A stretch of DNA of 64,000 bases from Ctenosaura bakeri (GCA_948474755.1 CAOLHI010000746.1:458372-522371); one strand, 5' to 3'. Positions 47,629 through 58,647 are shown, counted from the first letter of the stretch. Numbers and translations are program-made. Notes: generated by a model from the letters alone, not told the origin.

Positions 47629-48738
47629 CTACCCTTCTCCTACTCTATGAAGTTCTCTTTCTTCTTCTTCTGTTATATCATATTGTTTTTTCCAGTCCTC
47701 CTCAGCCTCTGTCCTTTCGTTTATCTCCCGAAGTCTTCTTCTTTGCTCCTCCTGTTGCTCCTCCCGCTGCTCCTTCTTCAGTTGCTCCTCCCACTGCTCC
47801 TTCTTCCGCTCCTCCAACCGCACCTTCCTCTTCCTTTTCCTCTTGCTGGATCAGTTTCAGTTCTCTCAGGAGTTACAATCCTTGTTCAAGAGAATTTATT
47901 CTGTGGTATTTGCCAGCATATTGGAATTTCAGAAAGATGGGATATCCCCAACTGTATCTTATCCCAACTCTCTGTAGAACTATGATGCAGGGTTTCATTT
48001 CCCTTCTCCAATTTATTGTTTCGCGGCATAAGTCATTATAAATTTCCACTGTGTTATCTCGATACTTCAATATTCCTGGATTCTTTCTAACAGCTCTCAT
48101 CAAATCATCTTTCTTGTTGAAATTCGCAATTCTCATTATAATATCTCTGGGAATTATTCCTCTTCTTGCAGCTGACACACGATGAATTCTCTCTATGTCA
48201 TAATCTTCCCATAAAATCTCAGGAACAATGCTTTTTAGCCATTTTAAAACTTCCTCTTTCAAGGATTTTTGACTTTGTTGTGGCTGCTCTGCGAATCCAC
48301 GAATCCTCACATTGTTTCTTCTGTTCTGGTCTTGGAGCTGGATAATTTGTCTCTCTAACAAAGAAATCCTGCCATCATGTTGTGCTAGTCTGGTCTGCTG
48401 ATTCCCTTGGGTTTTTTTTATATCATCCACTTTAAGGTCCAATGCTTTTAACTCCTGTGAGATTTTTTCCTGCAATTGCCCCATTTCTGCCCTTATATTA
48501 GATGTTATTGTAGTAACAAGAGCTTGATTAGACTCTGTAATAAGCTTGTGTATAAAAGTTTTTATCTCTTCATTAGCTCCGTTCCAGCTTTCTTCGCCGC
48601 CATTTTAATGACTTTTTCGTCTCCGTTAGAGTTTAAGTTTATATTTTCAAAATCTCTAACTAGACGATTATATGTTTTATCTGTTGCTGTAGGTCGCTTC
48701 CAAACAGGGTGTTTATAGACCTTTTTTTTAGGCGGCAT
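47629..48738 (-). pseudogene. L1 ORF1 (nucleic-acid chaperone), broken
   Basis: I take the start at the Met of MPPKKKVYKHPVW (48738), not an upstream Met at 48756. The first frame ends in TAA at 48562. A one-base shift there leads into the main frame, which carries a coiled coil (EISLLERQI-type heptads; DGRISLLERQIIQLQDQN), the RRM start RRNNVRIRGF and the C-terminal domain (EIYNDLCRETINWRREMKP, IRYSWGYPIFLKFQYAG). Those are the three ORF1p domains. That frame stops at TAA 47873. Beyond it, with a further frame change, lies an open 64-codon Glu/Gln/Arg-rich stretch ending ERELHRVGEG at 47629, probably an original C-terminal extension. The protein binds L1 RNA as a trimer (family knowledge). 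Confidence 0.85.
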
Positions 48739-49017
48739 ATATCTCAAGGACCACAAAGGGGGAAAAAAAAACTGTTTTGCTTTCAGTCCGTTTCAACAGT
48801 TATTTGCAGTTTAAACAGAGTCTTTTATTTTCCCTCCAGTTGGAGAAGAATCGAAACCAATCCACTATCTTATCTTACATTCTTTCCCACATTATTCAAT
48901 TAATTACTCACATTCTTTCTTTGTTTTGAAAAAGGCTTCTGAAATTATTTTATAATCATCTGTTCCGGGAGTCGAATATTTAGCCTCTCTCTGCCATCGT
49001 AGTTGGCTCCTCCCCCC
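48739..49017 (-). promoter_or_regulatory. L1 5' UTR / internal promoter
   Basis: Only about 280 bases, short next to mammalian L1 5' UTRs (about 900 or more). It opens GGGGGGAGGAGCCAACTA followed by CGATGGCAG, strikingly like the first bases of human L1, which include a YY1 site. An internal pol II promoter here is expected from L1 biology, not shown. Confidence 0.6.
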
Positions 49018-49032
49018 TGTCAAGTAATTCTT
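49018..49032 (+). repeat. L1 target-site duplication, right copy
   Basis: TGTCAAGTAATTCTT, exact copy of 42967-42981, next to the L1 5' end. Confidence 0.95.
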
Positions 49033-50282
49033 AAAACAATTCTGAAAGGTAGATCAGTGACAATATCCTTGCAGTGTAAATAGGGGTGGTGGAAGACTGC
49101 AGCTGAGAAAACAGTCATTTGTTTAAGCTATTTAAGGAGTGCACAATAGAGATTAAATCTGAATCAGAGATCCATCTTGTCCCCAGCTAGTTCCAAACCA
49201 CTAGTAAGTGGAAATAAATAAAATGCTAACTTGCAAAATACATTTTGATTGTTATACCTCGCACATCTTGCGTCCTTTTCTTTAACTAAGGAAATCTAGA
49301 CTTGGCTATGTAGAGTTCAACAGCAACACTAAAGTGAATGACTACATTCAAGACTGCTACATCTACACAACTAATTCTGATCTAGTCCATTAAGCAGTCA
49401 GATGACAAGTTGCACGAACCACTAGATTGTTTTTCAGATGACCTAGAAACATTGCCATTCTGTTTCCAACTGATTTGAAGATCACTTCTTTGTAATCATG
49501 TCTGAAGATAACCACAGCTGACATTTCCTTTGAGCAACACACCAATTGCAAAACAACAGCATGTTCTAAAATCTGCTCCATGGCACTGTCCACAATGTAA
49601 TTAATCCAAATACTACGAAGCCTTTTAGTGCTGTACTGCAGGGATGAAATATATCTTCACTTCCATCAAGACCAGGGATGAGGGATGCATTTCTGTTTTT
49701 AAAAGGTTTGCATTACAAAATCAAGAAATAATTATTTTGCTGAAGTACATTTTCTAAATCTGGGTTTGTCAGTTAACCAGTTTTCAAAAGCTGGCTTTTG
49801 AACCCAGATGTCACTTTTGAACATTTATTCATTTGAATTCTGAAAGGTGCTGTTTGTTTATTACATTTTGTTCATTTGAGCGCTGATATGCAGTGTTTCC
49901 AGCAGAAGCCCTGAAGACTTAAAGGAAAATCAAACCACATAAAATATGAGACAGTCATAAGAGAATTTTGTTCCTCTTGTTTTAAAGAGCAGTATATAAA
50001 ATTACATTAGATCTGAAGATTCTTTTAAAAAAACCCACTTTTCAGCTGCGCAACCAAAGATAAACAATTGAAAGAGCCTTATCTCCTGTTCCTTCACACC
50101 AAATTTCATACAGAAGAACAATAAATAAATGGGTTCACACAGAAGCAAACAGTCCTTAAGGTAGCCAACACTTGTGTTCCTGGGATTTAAAAATGAAGAG
50201 CAGCCCTTTTAAATGACCCTAAAGGTAAATGGATAACAAAACTAAATAGCACTGGGTGATGTGATCAAAGTACTTTATACCA
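49033..50282. other. Intergenic, nothing recognised
   Basis: 1.25 kb of AT-rich sequence without a clear repeat, RNA gene or coding motif. Confidence 0.6.
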
Positions 50283-50545
50283 AGGGTGGGTAAAGTGTGG
50301 CTCTCTAGATTGCTAAACTATTACTCTCAACATTCTTCACCCTTGACTATGCTGCCTATAGCTAATAGGAACTGTTATCCAATAATATTTTGAGCGCTGC
50401 ACTTTTACCACTTCACCTTAAAAGTTTGGGAAAGTTTTTTTTTGTGTTCGTGTGTGTGTGTGAGAGACAACTCGCCAAATCACTGGCTATGCTGGTAGGG
50501 AATTTCTGGGAACTATAGTCCAAAAATGTAACTTTTCCAAGTTCT
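50283..50545. mobile_element. hAT-like MITE pieces
   Basis: gggtgggtaaagtgtggctc ... actatgctgcctatagcta ... gggaactatagtccaaaaat resembles the same hAT-like family. A (GT)n run at 50444-50462 sits between two pieces. Confidence 0.4.
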
Positions 50546-50670
50546 GCTCACATCATTAATCTGGAAACTCTGTTCTGAAGCTTCTAAATACCTTTCAAAT
50601 GCATCTTCATATAATATATGTTGCCATTACTCAGCCAGGATGTAACAGTGGCATGAATGACCCTGATTTC

Positions 50671-50862
50671 TTCTTGTTGTGTGTCTTCAAGTCTGCCTTA
50701 TGGTGACCCCAAGGCAAACCTATCACAGAGTTTTCTGGGGACTGAGAGTATGTGATGCACCCAAGGTCACCCAATGGGTTTCCATGGCTGAGCAGGGAAC
50801 TGAACCCTGGTTTCGGGGGTCGTAGTCCAATGTTCAAAGCAGTACACTGCGCTGGCTCTTGC
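50671..50862 (-). mobile_element. tRNA-derived SINE, minus strand
   Basis: ttcttgttgtgtgtcttcaa ... cacccaatgggtttccatgg ... gggggtcgtagtccaatgtt ... acactgcgctggctc. Body and tRNA head match 41087-41275 and it is nearly full length. Confidence 0.85.
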
Positions 50863-51339
50863 TACATTGTCTGAAACTATTCAGTAAAGCTATCTCCTTC
50901 ATCCACAAGGGGATGCTAGTGTACAAGGATTTAAGAAATGTGAACTTACAGGTGGAAGATTATAAAAAGTGCAATGCCACAAGAGAGAGTGCAGTCCGAC
51001 TTACCCAAGTCAGAGTTGCACCAGCAGTGGTTCATGGTTTTCAAATGAGTAAGGTCATAAAGTCATAGTGAATCTGCCCCAGGTATTAGTCTGAACTTCA
51101 AAGGAAATATCTCAGGTGCTGAACTTTATCCTTCAAATAGATTCAACATTTTCGATAGTTCCATTATATTTAAGAGTGAAGCCCAGAACAGATTCAATGT
51201 CCCAGTGACATAAAAGTCACCAGATGCCGCTGAGGTGCATCATGACTGTGTATCATCTGATAACAGATTAGTAAGATTATCTAGAGGGCCACACTTTGCC
51301 TATCCCTATTATAAACTTGTTTTGCACACTAAAAATGAG
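50863..51339. other. Intergenic, nothing recognised
   Basis: About 480 bases between a SINE and a foldback MITE. One short open frame without any known motif. Confidence 0.6.
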
Positions 51340-51745
51340 GATTGTATCTGCACAATTCTAGCAGTTTGATACCTCCTTAAAAACTATGACTCTTTTTTAT
51401 AGAATCCTGGCATTTGTAGTTTGCTGAGGAATTTAGAATTCTCTTGTGCAGTGATTTGCACACTTTGGTCCTCTATGTATTTTGGACTTCAGCCCCAAGG
51501 ACTTCAATTTGCAGGAGCCCCAGCTATCTTGGCCAATTGTTGTGGATTTTGAGAGGTGAAGTCCAAACCATCTGGACTAAAAGTTGAGAAATACCACTCT
51601 GGAGCACTTTGTGAATTACAGCATTAGAGTTCTCAGATAGACAATAGTTAAGTACCTCACCTAAATGCAAGTTCCAGAATTTCCTGAGATGGAGCCACGG
51701 AAGTCAAAGTAGCATCTAAATGTTATAATTATGTAGTGTGGATAT
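51340..51745. mobile_element. Foldback MITE with nested hAT-like element
   Basis: The left arm (agcagtttgatacctcctta ... atagaatcctggcatttgta) and right arm (gcaagttccagaatttcctg ... gtcaaagtagcatctaaatg) are inverted. A second element (51449-51601) with CAGTGATTTGCACACTTTGG and inverted ccatctggactaaaagttga lies in the middle. Confidence 0.6.
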
Positions 51746-52019
51746 ACCTCTACAACATCTTGAGGCCAGGCTATCTGAAGGACCACATACAAGGTGCCTT
51801 CACCATGGGATCTTTGGGAAAGGCACTTCTGTTGGTTTTGCTAACTGAACAGACTTATTTGGTGGGGACATGAGGAAGATCTTTCTCATGGCTGCTCCCA
51901 GGCTGTGAGACTGTTTGCCATGAGAATCACACACACACACACCCCGATCTTATACAAGCAGGAGAGCAACTTTACATTAGGGCAAGCTTTCAGCATTTGG
52001 CTGCTGAGAACAGGTCTTT
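51746..52019. other. Intergenic with short CA repeat
   Basis: It contains a short (CA)n at 51930-51944. Otherwise there is nothing recognised. Confidence 0.6.
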
Positions 52020-52260
52020 TATACCACACTTTGGATTGATGTGTTTTCAAATTGCTTTTAATACAACTGTGTTTTAATATTAGAATTAGAAGGTGTTTTA
52101 ATATCAGAATGTAATATCAGAATTATAATGTTTTAATATTAGAATACCTCTTTTAGCATTATAATCTTTTTGTCTGTTTTCATTTGTACCTTGAAAAAGG
52201 TCTTGTTGTGAACCACCTTAGGTCACAATCCTGCAACAAAGGAAGGATTTAAGACAGTGA
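52020..52260 (+). mobile_element. LINE (L2-type) 3'-end remnant
   Basis: Repeated tgttttaatatt(a) stretches lead to gttgtgaaccaccttaggtc and aaaggaaggatttaagacag. This resembles the 3' tails of L2-type LINEs also seen at 60316 and 63020. Confidence 0.45.
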
Positions 52261-52813
52261 AAGAGAGAGAGAGAATATAAATAGCACTTGCTTTTGACAG
52301 GAATGGGGTGAGGGTCAGGTCTCCATGGTAAAGATATTGTGTACTGCTACAAACCTAGAGATTCCTTGTTTTCACCTTGGTCTTTCTCTCCCCGCAGCTA
52401 ATCAGCTACCTTTGCTATTACAGCAATACCTCTAGTGGTGGATGTTGTGAACTGTAACTCCAGAGTACTAGCTCACAGATTCTCCTACTAAAGACTGTGG
52501 GGCCCAAGTCTCTGTGGACATCACACTACATTATGTATTGGTCTATAAGGACACTGAAATATAAGGGAACTATTTGTTTCTGAAACTGGATTTAACATTT
52601 AAATATTAAGGCTACACACAAAGTTTCTAAAGTTTTAATTGTCACAGAACAGCCTTGTTATGTATAAATGACCAAATAACAGTATGGTTCAAAGTTCTGT
52701 TTTTATAACCAGACAACCAGATGCCTCTGGAACAGTATCATTCCATGTTGTAGTCCATGGACTAGTGCTAGTCCGTGAACCATTGCCTGCCAGTCCCTAA
52801 CAGGTTTCCAGGA

Positions 52814-52853
<40 letters not shown>

Positions 52854-53100
52854 AACAAACAAACAAACAGTTGCAGTCAGTGGGCACATATTTGATTGTC
52901 AATGAACACATGGGGAGGGGGAATACCTGCTGATCCCCACTTTAGGTAGCTTCAGAAGCACTGTTCTAGAAGTTTTCAAACAGGAAAGGAAGCTAATGGA
53001 TTTCCCATAACGTCTATTCTCAGCACTGGAAAGGGGCAGAATAGTGTCCTCCTTCTATGGTGAAGGTTCTCTTCCTACAAGTCACACCAGCATCCAAACA
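52261..53100. other. Intergenic with GAAA/CAAA microsatellite
   Basis: No gene. The main feature is the simple repeat at 52814-52868. Confidence 0.65.
52814..52868 (+). repeat. (GAAA)n(CAAA)n compound microsatellite
   Basis: About ten perfect GAAA units followed by about four CAAA units, beside ccaggaaag. Likely polymorphic. Confidence 0.95.
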
Positions 53101-53225
53101 AGGGGTGGTAATCTTGTGAGCCTCCAGATGTTAGGCTGCAAGTCCAGCAGAGCCCTAGCCAGAGGAGCCAATGGTTAGGCATGCTAGGAGCTGTGGGAGC
53201 TGTGGTCCAAAGCATCTAGAGAACA
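53101..53225. mobile_element. hAT-like MITE copy
   Basis: agcctccagatgttaggctg ... ccctagccagaggagccaat ... gagctgtggtccaaagcatc: a palindromic outline with the typical inverted catctgga/tccagatg ends. Confidence 0.5.
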
Positions 53226-54579
53226 AAGAGATTTTCACCTCGACCATAACATTACCAGCAAAGCCTACCTGATTGTGGTCCACTCTCCCTTCAGTGTCCA
53301 CTTCTGTTCTTATCAGTGTGCAGTGTGCACTGTGCAGTACACTACCTCACTACTTCATGTTTCCAGGCAGAGAACAGTGAGAAGTCTCTCCCTGTCATGT
53401 ATTGCTGTTGTGTTAGTCTCTGTTAATAGGAGAAGCAACCTAAAACAAGTTGCCACTCACTCTGATTCATTTCAGATTATGTCTGTTACCTCTCTGCCAC
53501 TGAAGACAGAGATCTATGTATCTGGTTCAATGAAAGGGGTCATCTCTCTGTGGGGATTTTGTTTGCATCATGTAATGCTTCCATGGCTTATATAAGTGTT
53601 GTGCTTTGTAGTCAATGGAGTGAAGAATGCTTTCAAATAGACAAGAGTCAACTAATATTTTTGCTAGAAATGGTCAGAAAACTATTAGTTCTTCCTGACC
53701 ACATCAATCAATAAAATTTATGCTGAAAAAATCTGACAGACATTTCTGTTTAGTGGTTCTCCATTTTCCATTAAAATTTCCATTAGTCACATTTTCTATT
53801 AAAATGTTTTGATTGTATTTTGGTAGTGTTTTCCCCACTCTGAGCCATATTTCAGTGTTGTCTGTAGAAGTTGCTAAGTTTTGGGTGTGCAGCAGTCCCC
53901 AAAAAGATTGGCTTCAAGTTCAGATTAATGGCTTCTCAAATGAAGGTTTGTGTCTATATATTTATGTTTTAGGGGCAGGGGTGAACGCTTGATGATTCAA
54001 TGCTATCTACACCCCCAGACAGCATATATCAGTCGCCACTAGTCTAAACCAGAATCAGCACAGGGAGCACAAGAGATTACTTGAACAAAACACTACAAAA
54101 CTTCAGGCTGAAATCCTATACATCAGAAATGGAGATTATGTAGCTCTCCAGATGTTGGCCTGTAACTCCCATCAGTCCTAGCCGGCACAGTAATTGGTGA
54201 AGACTGACAAGAGTTTCATTAGTCTTTGCCTGTTACACACACTTTTCTGTGAATAAGTCCCATTGAATTCAGTGGGTTTTACTTCTGAACCTATATGATT
54301 GCACTGTAAGTTATTCTTCCCTGCTCCCAGCACAACCCCCTACATTTCCTGTTTAGTATCAAACTCAACAATCAGTAGAATGAGTTGCTACTTTCTTTTA
54401 ACTTTTCTGTCATCCCTGACTGGCTCTTCCCACAGCTCATTTACTTTTGCTTCCTCTTATTCTTAGAGTATAGGAAGGATTTTGTCAAGTATGAGATGAT
54501 GTTTCTCACAGTAAAGAAAGCTTGAATATACTGGTGGCAAAGACGTGCATTTTGCTTGGTCTGAAGTACAAGATAGCAT
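53226..54579. other. Intergenic; small hAT-like piece only
   Basis: A hAT-like fragment lies at 54127-54215 (ctctccagatgttggcctgt, ctagccggcacagtaattgg). The 106-codon frame at 53275-53595 has no recognisable domain. Confidence 0.5.
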
Positions 54580-54690
54580 TTGTTGTTGTTGTGTTCCTTC
54601 AAGTCATTTTTCAACTTCTGGTGACCCTAAAGTGACCCTATCATAGGATTTTCTTGACAAGATTTGTTTAGAGGGGGCTTGCCTTTCCCA
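54580..54690 (-). mobile_element. tRNA-derived SINE 3' part, minus strand
   Basis: tttgttgttgttgtgttcct ... ttctggtgaccctaaagtga ... aggattttcttgacaagatt matches the 3' half of the SINE family; the head is missing. Confidence 0.7.
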
Positions 54691-55729
54691 TCTTCTGGTG
54701 TCTGAGCGAGTAGGGTATCTATCTCCTTCTATGTCCAAATACAAAAGCTCGAAGTAAGACCTTCTTTCAGCAGTCTTCCAAGGGAACATCATCCTCTAAT
54801 AGTCTGGTCTTATGTCACATCCAATACAGTCCTTCAGTGTTTTGCTGACATTCTCATGTTCCCTGCCTCCCTTCTATCAGAGGAAACTGTGTCAGTCTGC
54901 CTAATGATAGGGCTGGCCTGACCCTGCACATGGATAGTCTTGGTGTGGTATCATTGCCAAATATGGAAACACATGAAAATGAGACATTATCTGAGTATTC
55001 TTTTTTTCCTGAACTTCTGCTATGGGAAAGTTTTTGAACTTTCAAGCAAAAACTGAATTAGCCAAGAGGAGGCTCATTATGGTGAGGGAAGATAGGCTTT
55101 CTAACTGCTGGCTATTATCTGTGAAAACCATTTTGTAAGCTAGACCATGCATTTATTGTAAATTGGATGAGGTCAGAAGGATCACTACATTCCACTAAGT
55201 TTAATCTAGCAGGTGTGGATTCAGTCAGCTCAAGGCAGAATATGAACTGATTGAATTTCTAGAAATCCTTCCTGCCAGAACAAGGGCGCTCTTCCCTGTG
55301 GTCGCTCGGGTTACAAGGGTAACAGGAGGTATTGGGGCGAAGAAGCCCTTTTTACACAACTTCTCACAAGACCTCTGGCAGCTTTCTTCATTGTTGGTTG
55401 CAACCAAAACTTGGACAATGTTTAGAGTTTTTCAAAAACTCATAGTTGCCCACTCAGCATGACCACCATGGTGGCTGGAAAGTATTGGGAGCTGTAGTCA
55501 AAATACAGCTTTTCAGTAGCTCTAGGCTTGATAGTTTCTGATCTGATACCATCTGCCTAATGCAGATCAAACATATGAATCCTGTTAGATCAGACTACAG
55601 GCCTATATCACCCAAGTTTCTGTTTGTACTGATGAACCAGTTGCCTCTGGGAAGCCCACAAGCAGGACATTACAATGTAACACCATCCTCATGTTTCCCA
55701 GTGACTATTATTCAGAGACATGCCACCTC
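54691..55729. other. Intergenic, nothing recognised
   Basis: About 1 kb with only short uninformative frames; a possible hAT-like scrap near 55440-55500 (ggctggaaagtattgggagc). Confidence 0.5.
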
Positions 55730-55980
55730 TTGTGTGTGTGTTTTGTGCCTTTAAGTTGTTTCTGATATACAGAAACCCTATCACATGGTTTTGCCAAGAT
55801 CCGTTCAGAGGGTTTTGCTATTGACTTCTGGAGCTGAGAGAGTATGACTTGCCTAAGGTTACCCAGTAGCTTCCCATAGCTGAATGGGTCTCCTGGAGCC
55901 CTAGTCCAGCACTCAAAACACTGGTCTCCTGGAGCCCTAGTCCAGCACTCAAAACACTACACAACACTGGCTGTACTGCC
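55730..55980 (-). mobile_element. tRNA-derived SINE, minus strand, with internal duplication
   Basis: tgtgttttgtgcctttaagt ... gttttgccaagatccgttca ... gcctaaggttacccagtagc then a duplicated head region (55887-55958) and cactacacaacactggctg. It is the same family as 41087-41275. Confidence 0.75.
55887..55958 (+). repeat. Perfect 36-bp tandem duplication
   Basis: Copies 55887-55922 and 55923-55958 are identical (each starts ggtctcctggagccctagtc). It lies in the SINE head region. Confidence 0.97.
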
Positions 55981-55993
55981 TCTGATATAGGAG

Positions 55994-56040
55994 GGTGTGT
56001 GTGTGTGTGTGTGTGTATATGTATATGTATATGTATCTAC
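55994..56040 (+). repeat. (GT)n/(TATG)n microsatellite
   Basis: A (GT) run of about 13 units followed by tatgta units. Confidence 0.9.
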
Positions 56041-57339
56041 CATGACTGGTAGTCACAAACAGATGGCAACACTTCAATATCAAGATATTTGTCGGCTAAG
56101 CCTTATATAATATTAAATCCATAGAGGTCTTGAGGTGCATGATTTTTGTTCTTTAAATAGCAGTTGTGGGGGATGGGAAAGACCGATTGGTATTCATCTC
56201 ATCTTCATCCCACAGATGAAAATCAGGATGTGTGGCCAAACAACATCAGAGTATGGTCAAGAGGGCAAAAGCTATTAATGATGAAGAACACACAAGCTGG
56301 GAGAGGCTACAGCACTCTGTTTGTTGTCTGAATCTACTGGGAAGGGCTCCTCTCTTCTGTTCTCCCTCTCCTGTTAATTGAGTGTGGACTGGTTTTGCAC
56401 TTTGAACTCAGTTTGCTGCCATTGAAGCAAGCTGAAGATGAAAGGGAGAAATGGGAGGAGGAGAGAGAAACCGGGGCATTTTAAATGGAGCTGGAAAAGC
56501 AAGAGGTGAGAGGATTAACCAGGATTGACAGTATCAAATTTAAACAGTTGGAGAGTATACACTCATTTGGATCTCCTCTTTCCCAGTTCTGAGTACCATG
56601 AAAATCTTTACAACATGCTTGGCAAAGAAACCTTAATTTCAACAAATTATGAACAACAACCAACATGAAGTTCCTCAGCTGGAGTTTGCAACATTGTCTT
56701 TTTTAAATTCAGAATCGATTCAAGGGAGTTTATGTCCAAGTACATGAGCACAGGACTACAGCCTGATTATTGGCAATTTCAATTTACACTTATAAAATGC
56801 AGTGCTGATGTTTATTTGATTTTGTCTTTCTCCTCATCAACACTTTGGAGACAGGAATATTGCTCCTCCCAAACTGAGTCCCCAGATGTATGGTTAATAC
56901 TAATGCTAAGGAGGAGGAGGAGGCAGTGGCAGTAATATAGGTATAAGTTTGAGGAAACAAAGCATATTGAAGTCTTTCAGAAAACACAGATACTGACAAA
57001 AATTATTATTGATGCTTGCACACATGAACAAACTGTTGCAACAGTTTCATGTATTTTACAGTACAGCACAGAGAATGCACATTTCATTGTGTGTTACTTT
57101 CCATTTATATTAAATAACTACAGGAAAGATTAATATCATACATTGACAGCATAATATTTTGCCCAGCCTCACTCCACGAACTGAGAGGAGGTGTTCATAA
57201 AATGTAAGAACACAATCTCCCATGACTGTCTTGTTGTGTATGACTGTCTTTTTATACTTATTGGCTGGCAAAGAATAGCATTTGGCTTTGAGGTCCATTC
57301 TGTTTGGAGGTCAATTGTTTGTATCTGTGTTTGCATGTA
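56041..57339. other. Intergenic, nothing recognised
   Basis: 1.3 kb without a recognisable gene or repeat family; a short GGA-rich run near 56908-56925. Confidence 0.55.
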
Positions 57340-57404
57340 CAATCCTCCCTCCAGATTCACAGATCTGACTTTCACAAATTAAATTATTTGCAAAATGCAT
57401 GTAT

Positions 57405-58545
57405 GTGTCTCCCCCAGTCTCCTCCTCCCATCCCCTTGCATTTTGCCAGCCATGGAGAAGGAAGGCAAGTACCTGGACAAAAGGCAAGGAAATCAGGGGG
57501 GACTCATACATGTGCCTCCCTTCTCCCCTCCAGAGCTTTGCCCTCCCAGTGCTAAGAACTCATGATGAGACTGTAAGAAATAGCTGATAAGACTCATAAA
57601 ACAATTTAACACAGGATCGGCTGAAACATCAGGTGTTTATTAAAAGAATGTTTCTGCAGAAGCGGGTGCTCCCCAGAGAGAAGGACATCCCCCCCCCATG
57701 AAACAGCACACATTTTATCCCTGACGCAAGTTCCCCTCCCCTTGGACAGGACCCAAAAGTTACAGCTGCCCCTTTACTAAACAATGCCAACTTTCTGTTA
57801 TCAACTTAGTTTTACTCCTTAGAGTCTTGTCCTTCAGACTTGTGGGTGCTTCCCAAGATGGGAGGACACCTCATCTTTATCTGTCTGATTCCTCGCTCCT
57901 GGAGATTCAAGGCCCTGGGAGGCCCTCTCTCTGCTCAGCTGCCAGTTCTAAAAATCTGTTTATTTAAAAAGCATGTTAACCCTTTAACAAAATAATAGGC
58001 TGTTCACCTCAATGAGGGCTTTACTGACACCTCTATCTAAAATCTTCCTTCTTAGGCTTATTGTGTTACTGGAGCTTAAATATAAAATATTTCAAAATAT
58101 ATGTGTAAGCATATCTTAAATGTGTCCTGCTTATAAGCTAATACATATAATACTGCAGAAACCAAAATATATTTTATTTCTTTCAAGACAACAGGAAGGG
58201 AATGGCGGGGAAGGCTTGTGTAATCCTTTCTCCTATCCTCTGGAGTGCCTCCCTCCCATTCCCTTGCCTCTGGCCCCAGTGCTAAGAACTTGTGCCAAGG
58301 CAAAAGGGAAGGGAATGGGGAGGAAGGCTTGTGTGAGCCTTCCTTCTCCTCTCTAGAGCTCCCTCCTCCCATTCCTTTGCATCTGGCCCAGCACTGAAAA
58401 CTCACGACAAGGCAAAAGGGAAGGAAATAAGGGAGGGAAGCCTCATGCAAACCTTCCTTCTCCCCTCTGGAGGTTCCTCCTCCCATTCCTTTGGCTCTGA
58501 CCTGAGAGCACAAAAGGCAAGGGAATATGAGGAGGGAGCCCTGGT
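57405..58545. repeat. ~113-bp minisatellite, about five degenerate units
   Basis: The anchor ctcccattcc(c/t)ttgc recurs at 58253, 58366 and 58480 (spacing 113 and 114). A related copy starts at 57424 and a partial one near 57530, before the LTR. Each unit also has agtgctaagaactc and aaggcaaaagggaaggga. A 189-codon minus-strand frame across it is a by-product of the repeat. Confidence 0.8.
57572..58185 (-). mobile_element. Solo LTR of an endogenous retrovirus-like element
   Basis: 614 bases with inverted ends (+ strand TGTAAGAAAT ... ATTTCTTTCA, so TG...CA) and an exact 4-bp target duplication AGAC (57568-57571 and 58186-58189). On the minus strand there is a TATA-like box (57711-57720) and, about 75 bases on, an AATAAA (57636-57641), the usual U3-R layout. 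No internal genes, primer-binding site or second LTR are seen, so it is a recombination remnant. The family cannot be named from the LTR alone; a 4-bp duplication fits gammaretrovirus-like and some other LTR elements. Confidence 0.8.
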
Positions 58546-58647
58546 AGGGAATGGGAGGGGGATTGCAGAGAGGGGAGTTATTCACAGTTTTTCCAATTTT
58601 AGGATGGTTCTGTGCCCCGAACCCTTGTGAAAGTGGAAGGGCCACTG

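Larger units (their letters stand above)
42982..49017 (-). mobile_element. Near full-length L1 LINE (6.0 kb)
   Basis: Order on the minus strand: 5' UTR (49017 to 48739), ORF1 (48738 to about 47629), G-rich spacer, ORF2 (47249 to 43417), 3' UTR (43416-42990) and poly(A). A perfect 15-bp target-site duplication flanks it. The empty site would read attctt/aaaac, which fits L1 endonuclease preference (TTTT/AA-like). Coding capacity is almost complete: ORF2 has one in-frame stop and one frameshift, ORF1 about three lesions. This indicates a fairly recent insertion, now unable to move by itself. A-rich sense-strand composition, two ORFs and the C-terminal Cys motif place it in the L1 clade. Confidence 0.95.
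57340..58647. mobile_element. pogo/Tigger-like element with minisatellite and nested LTR
   Basis: TA flanks lie at 57338-57339 and 58648-58649. The left end is CAATCCTCCCTCCAGATTCA and the right end, reversed, CAGTGGCCCTTCCACTTTCA. The right subterminal region, reversed (ggggcacagaacc ... ctgtgaataactc), matches the element at 2209-2594. The interior has become a tandem array (57405-58545), split by a solo LTR (57572-58185). Confidence 0.75.

Noticed and set aside
58076..58645. 189-codon minus-strand frame
   Set aside because: A by-product of the 113-bp minisatellite; repetitive Pro/Gly/Ser-rich text without a domain.
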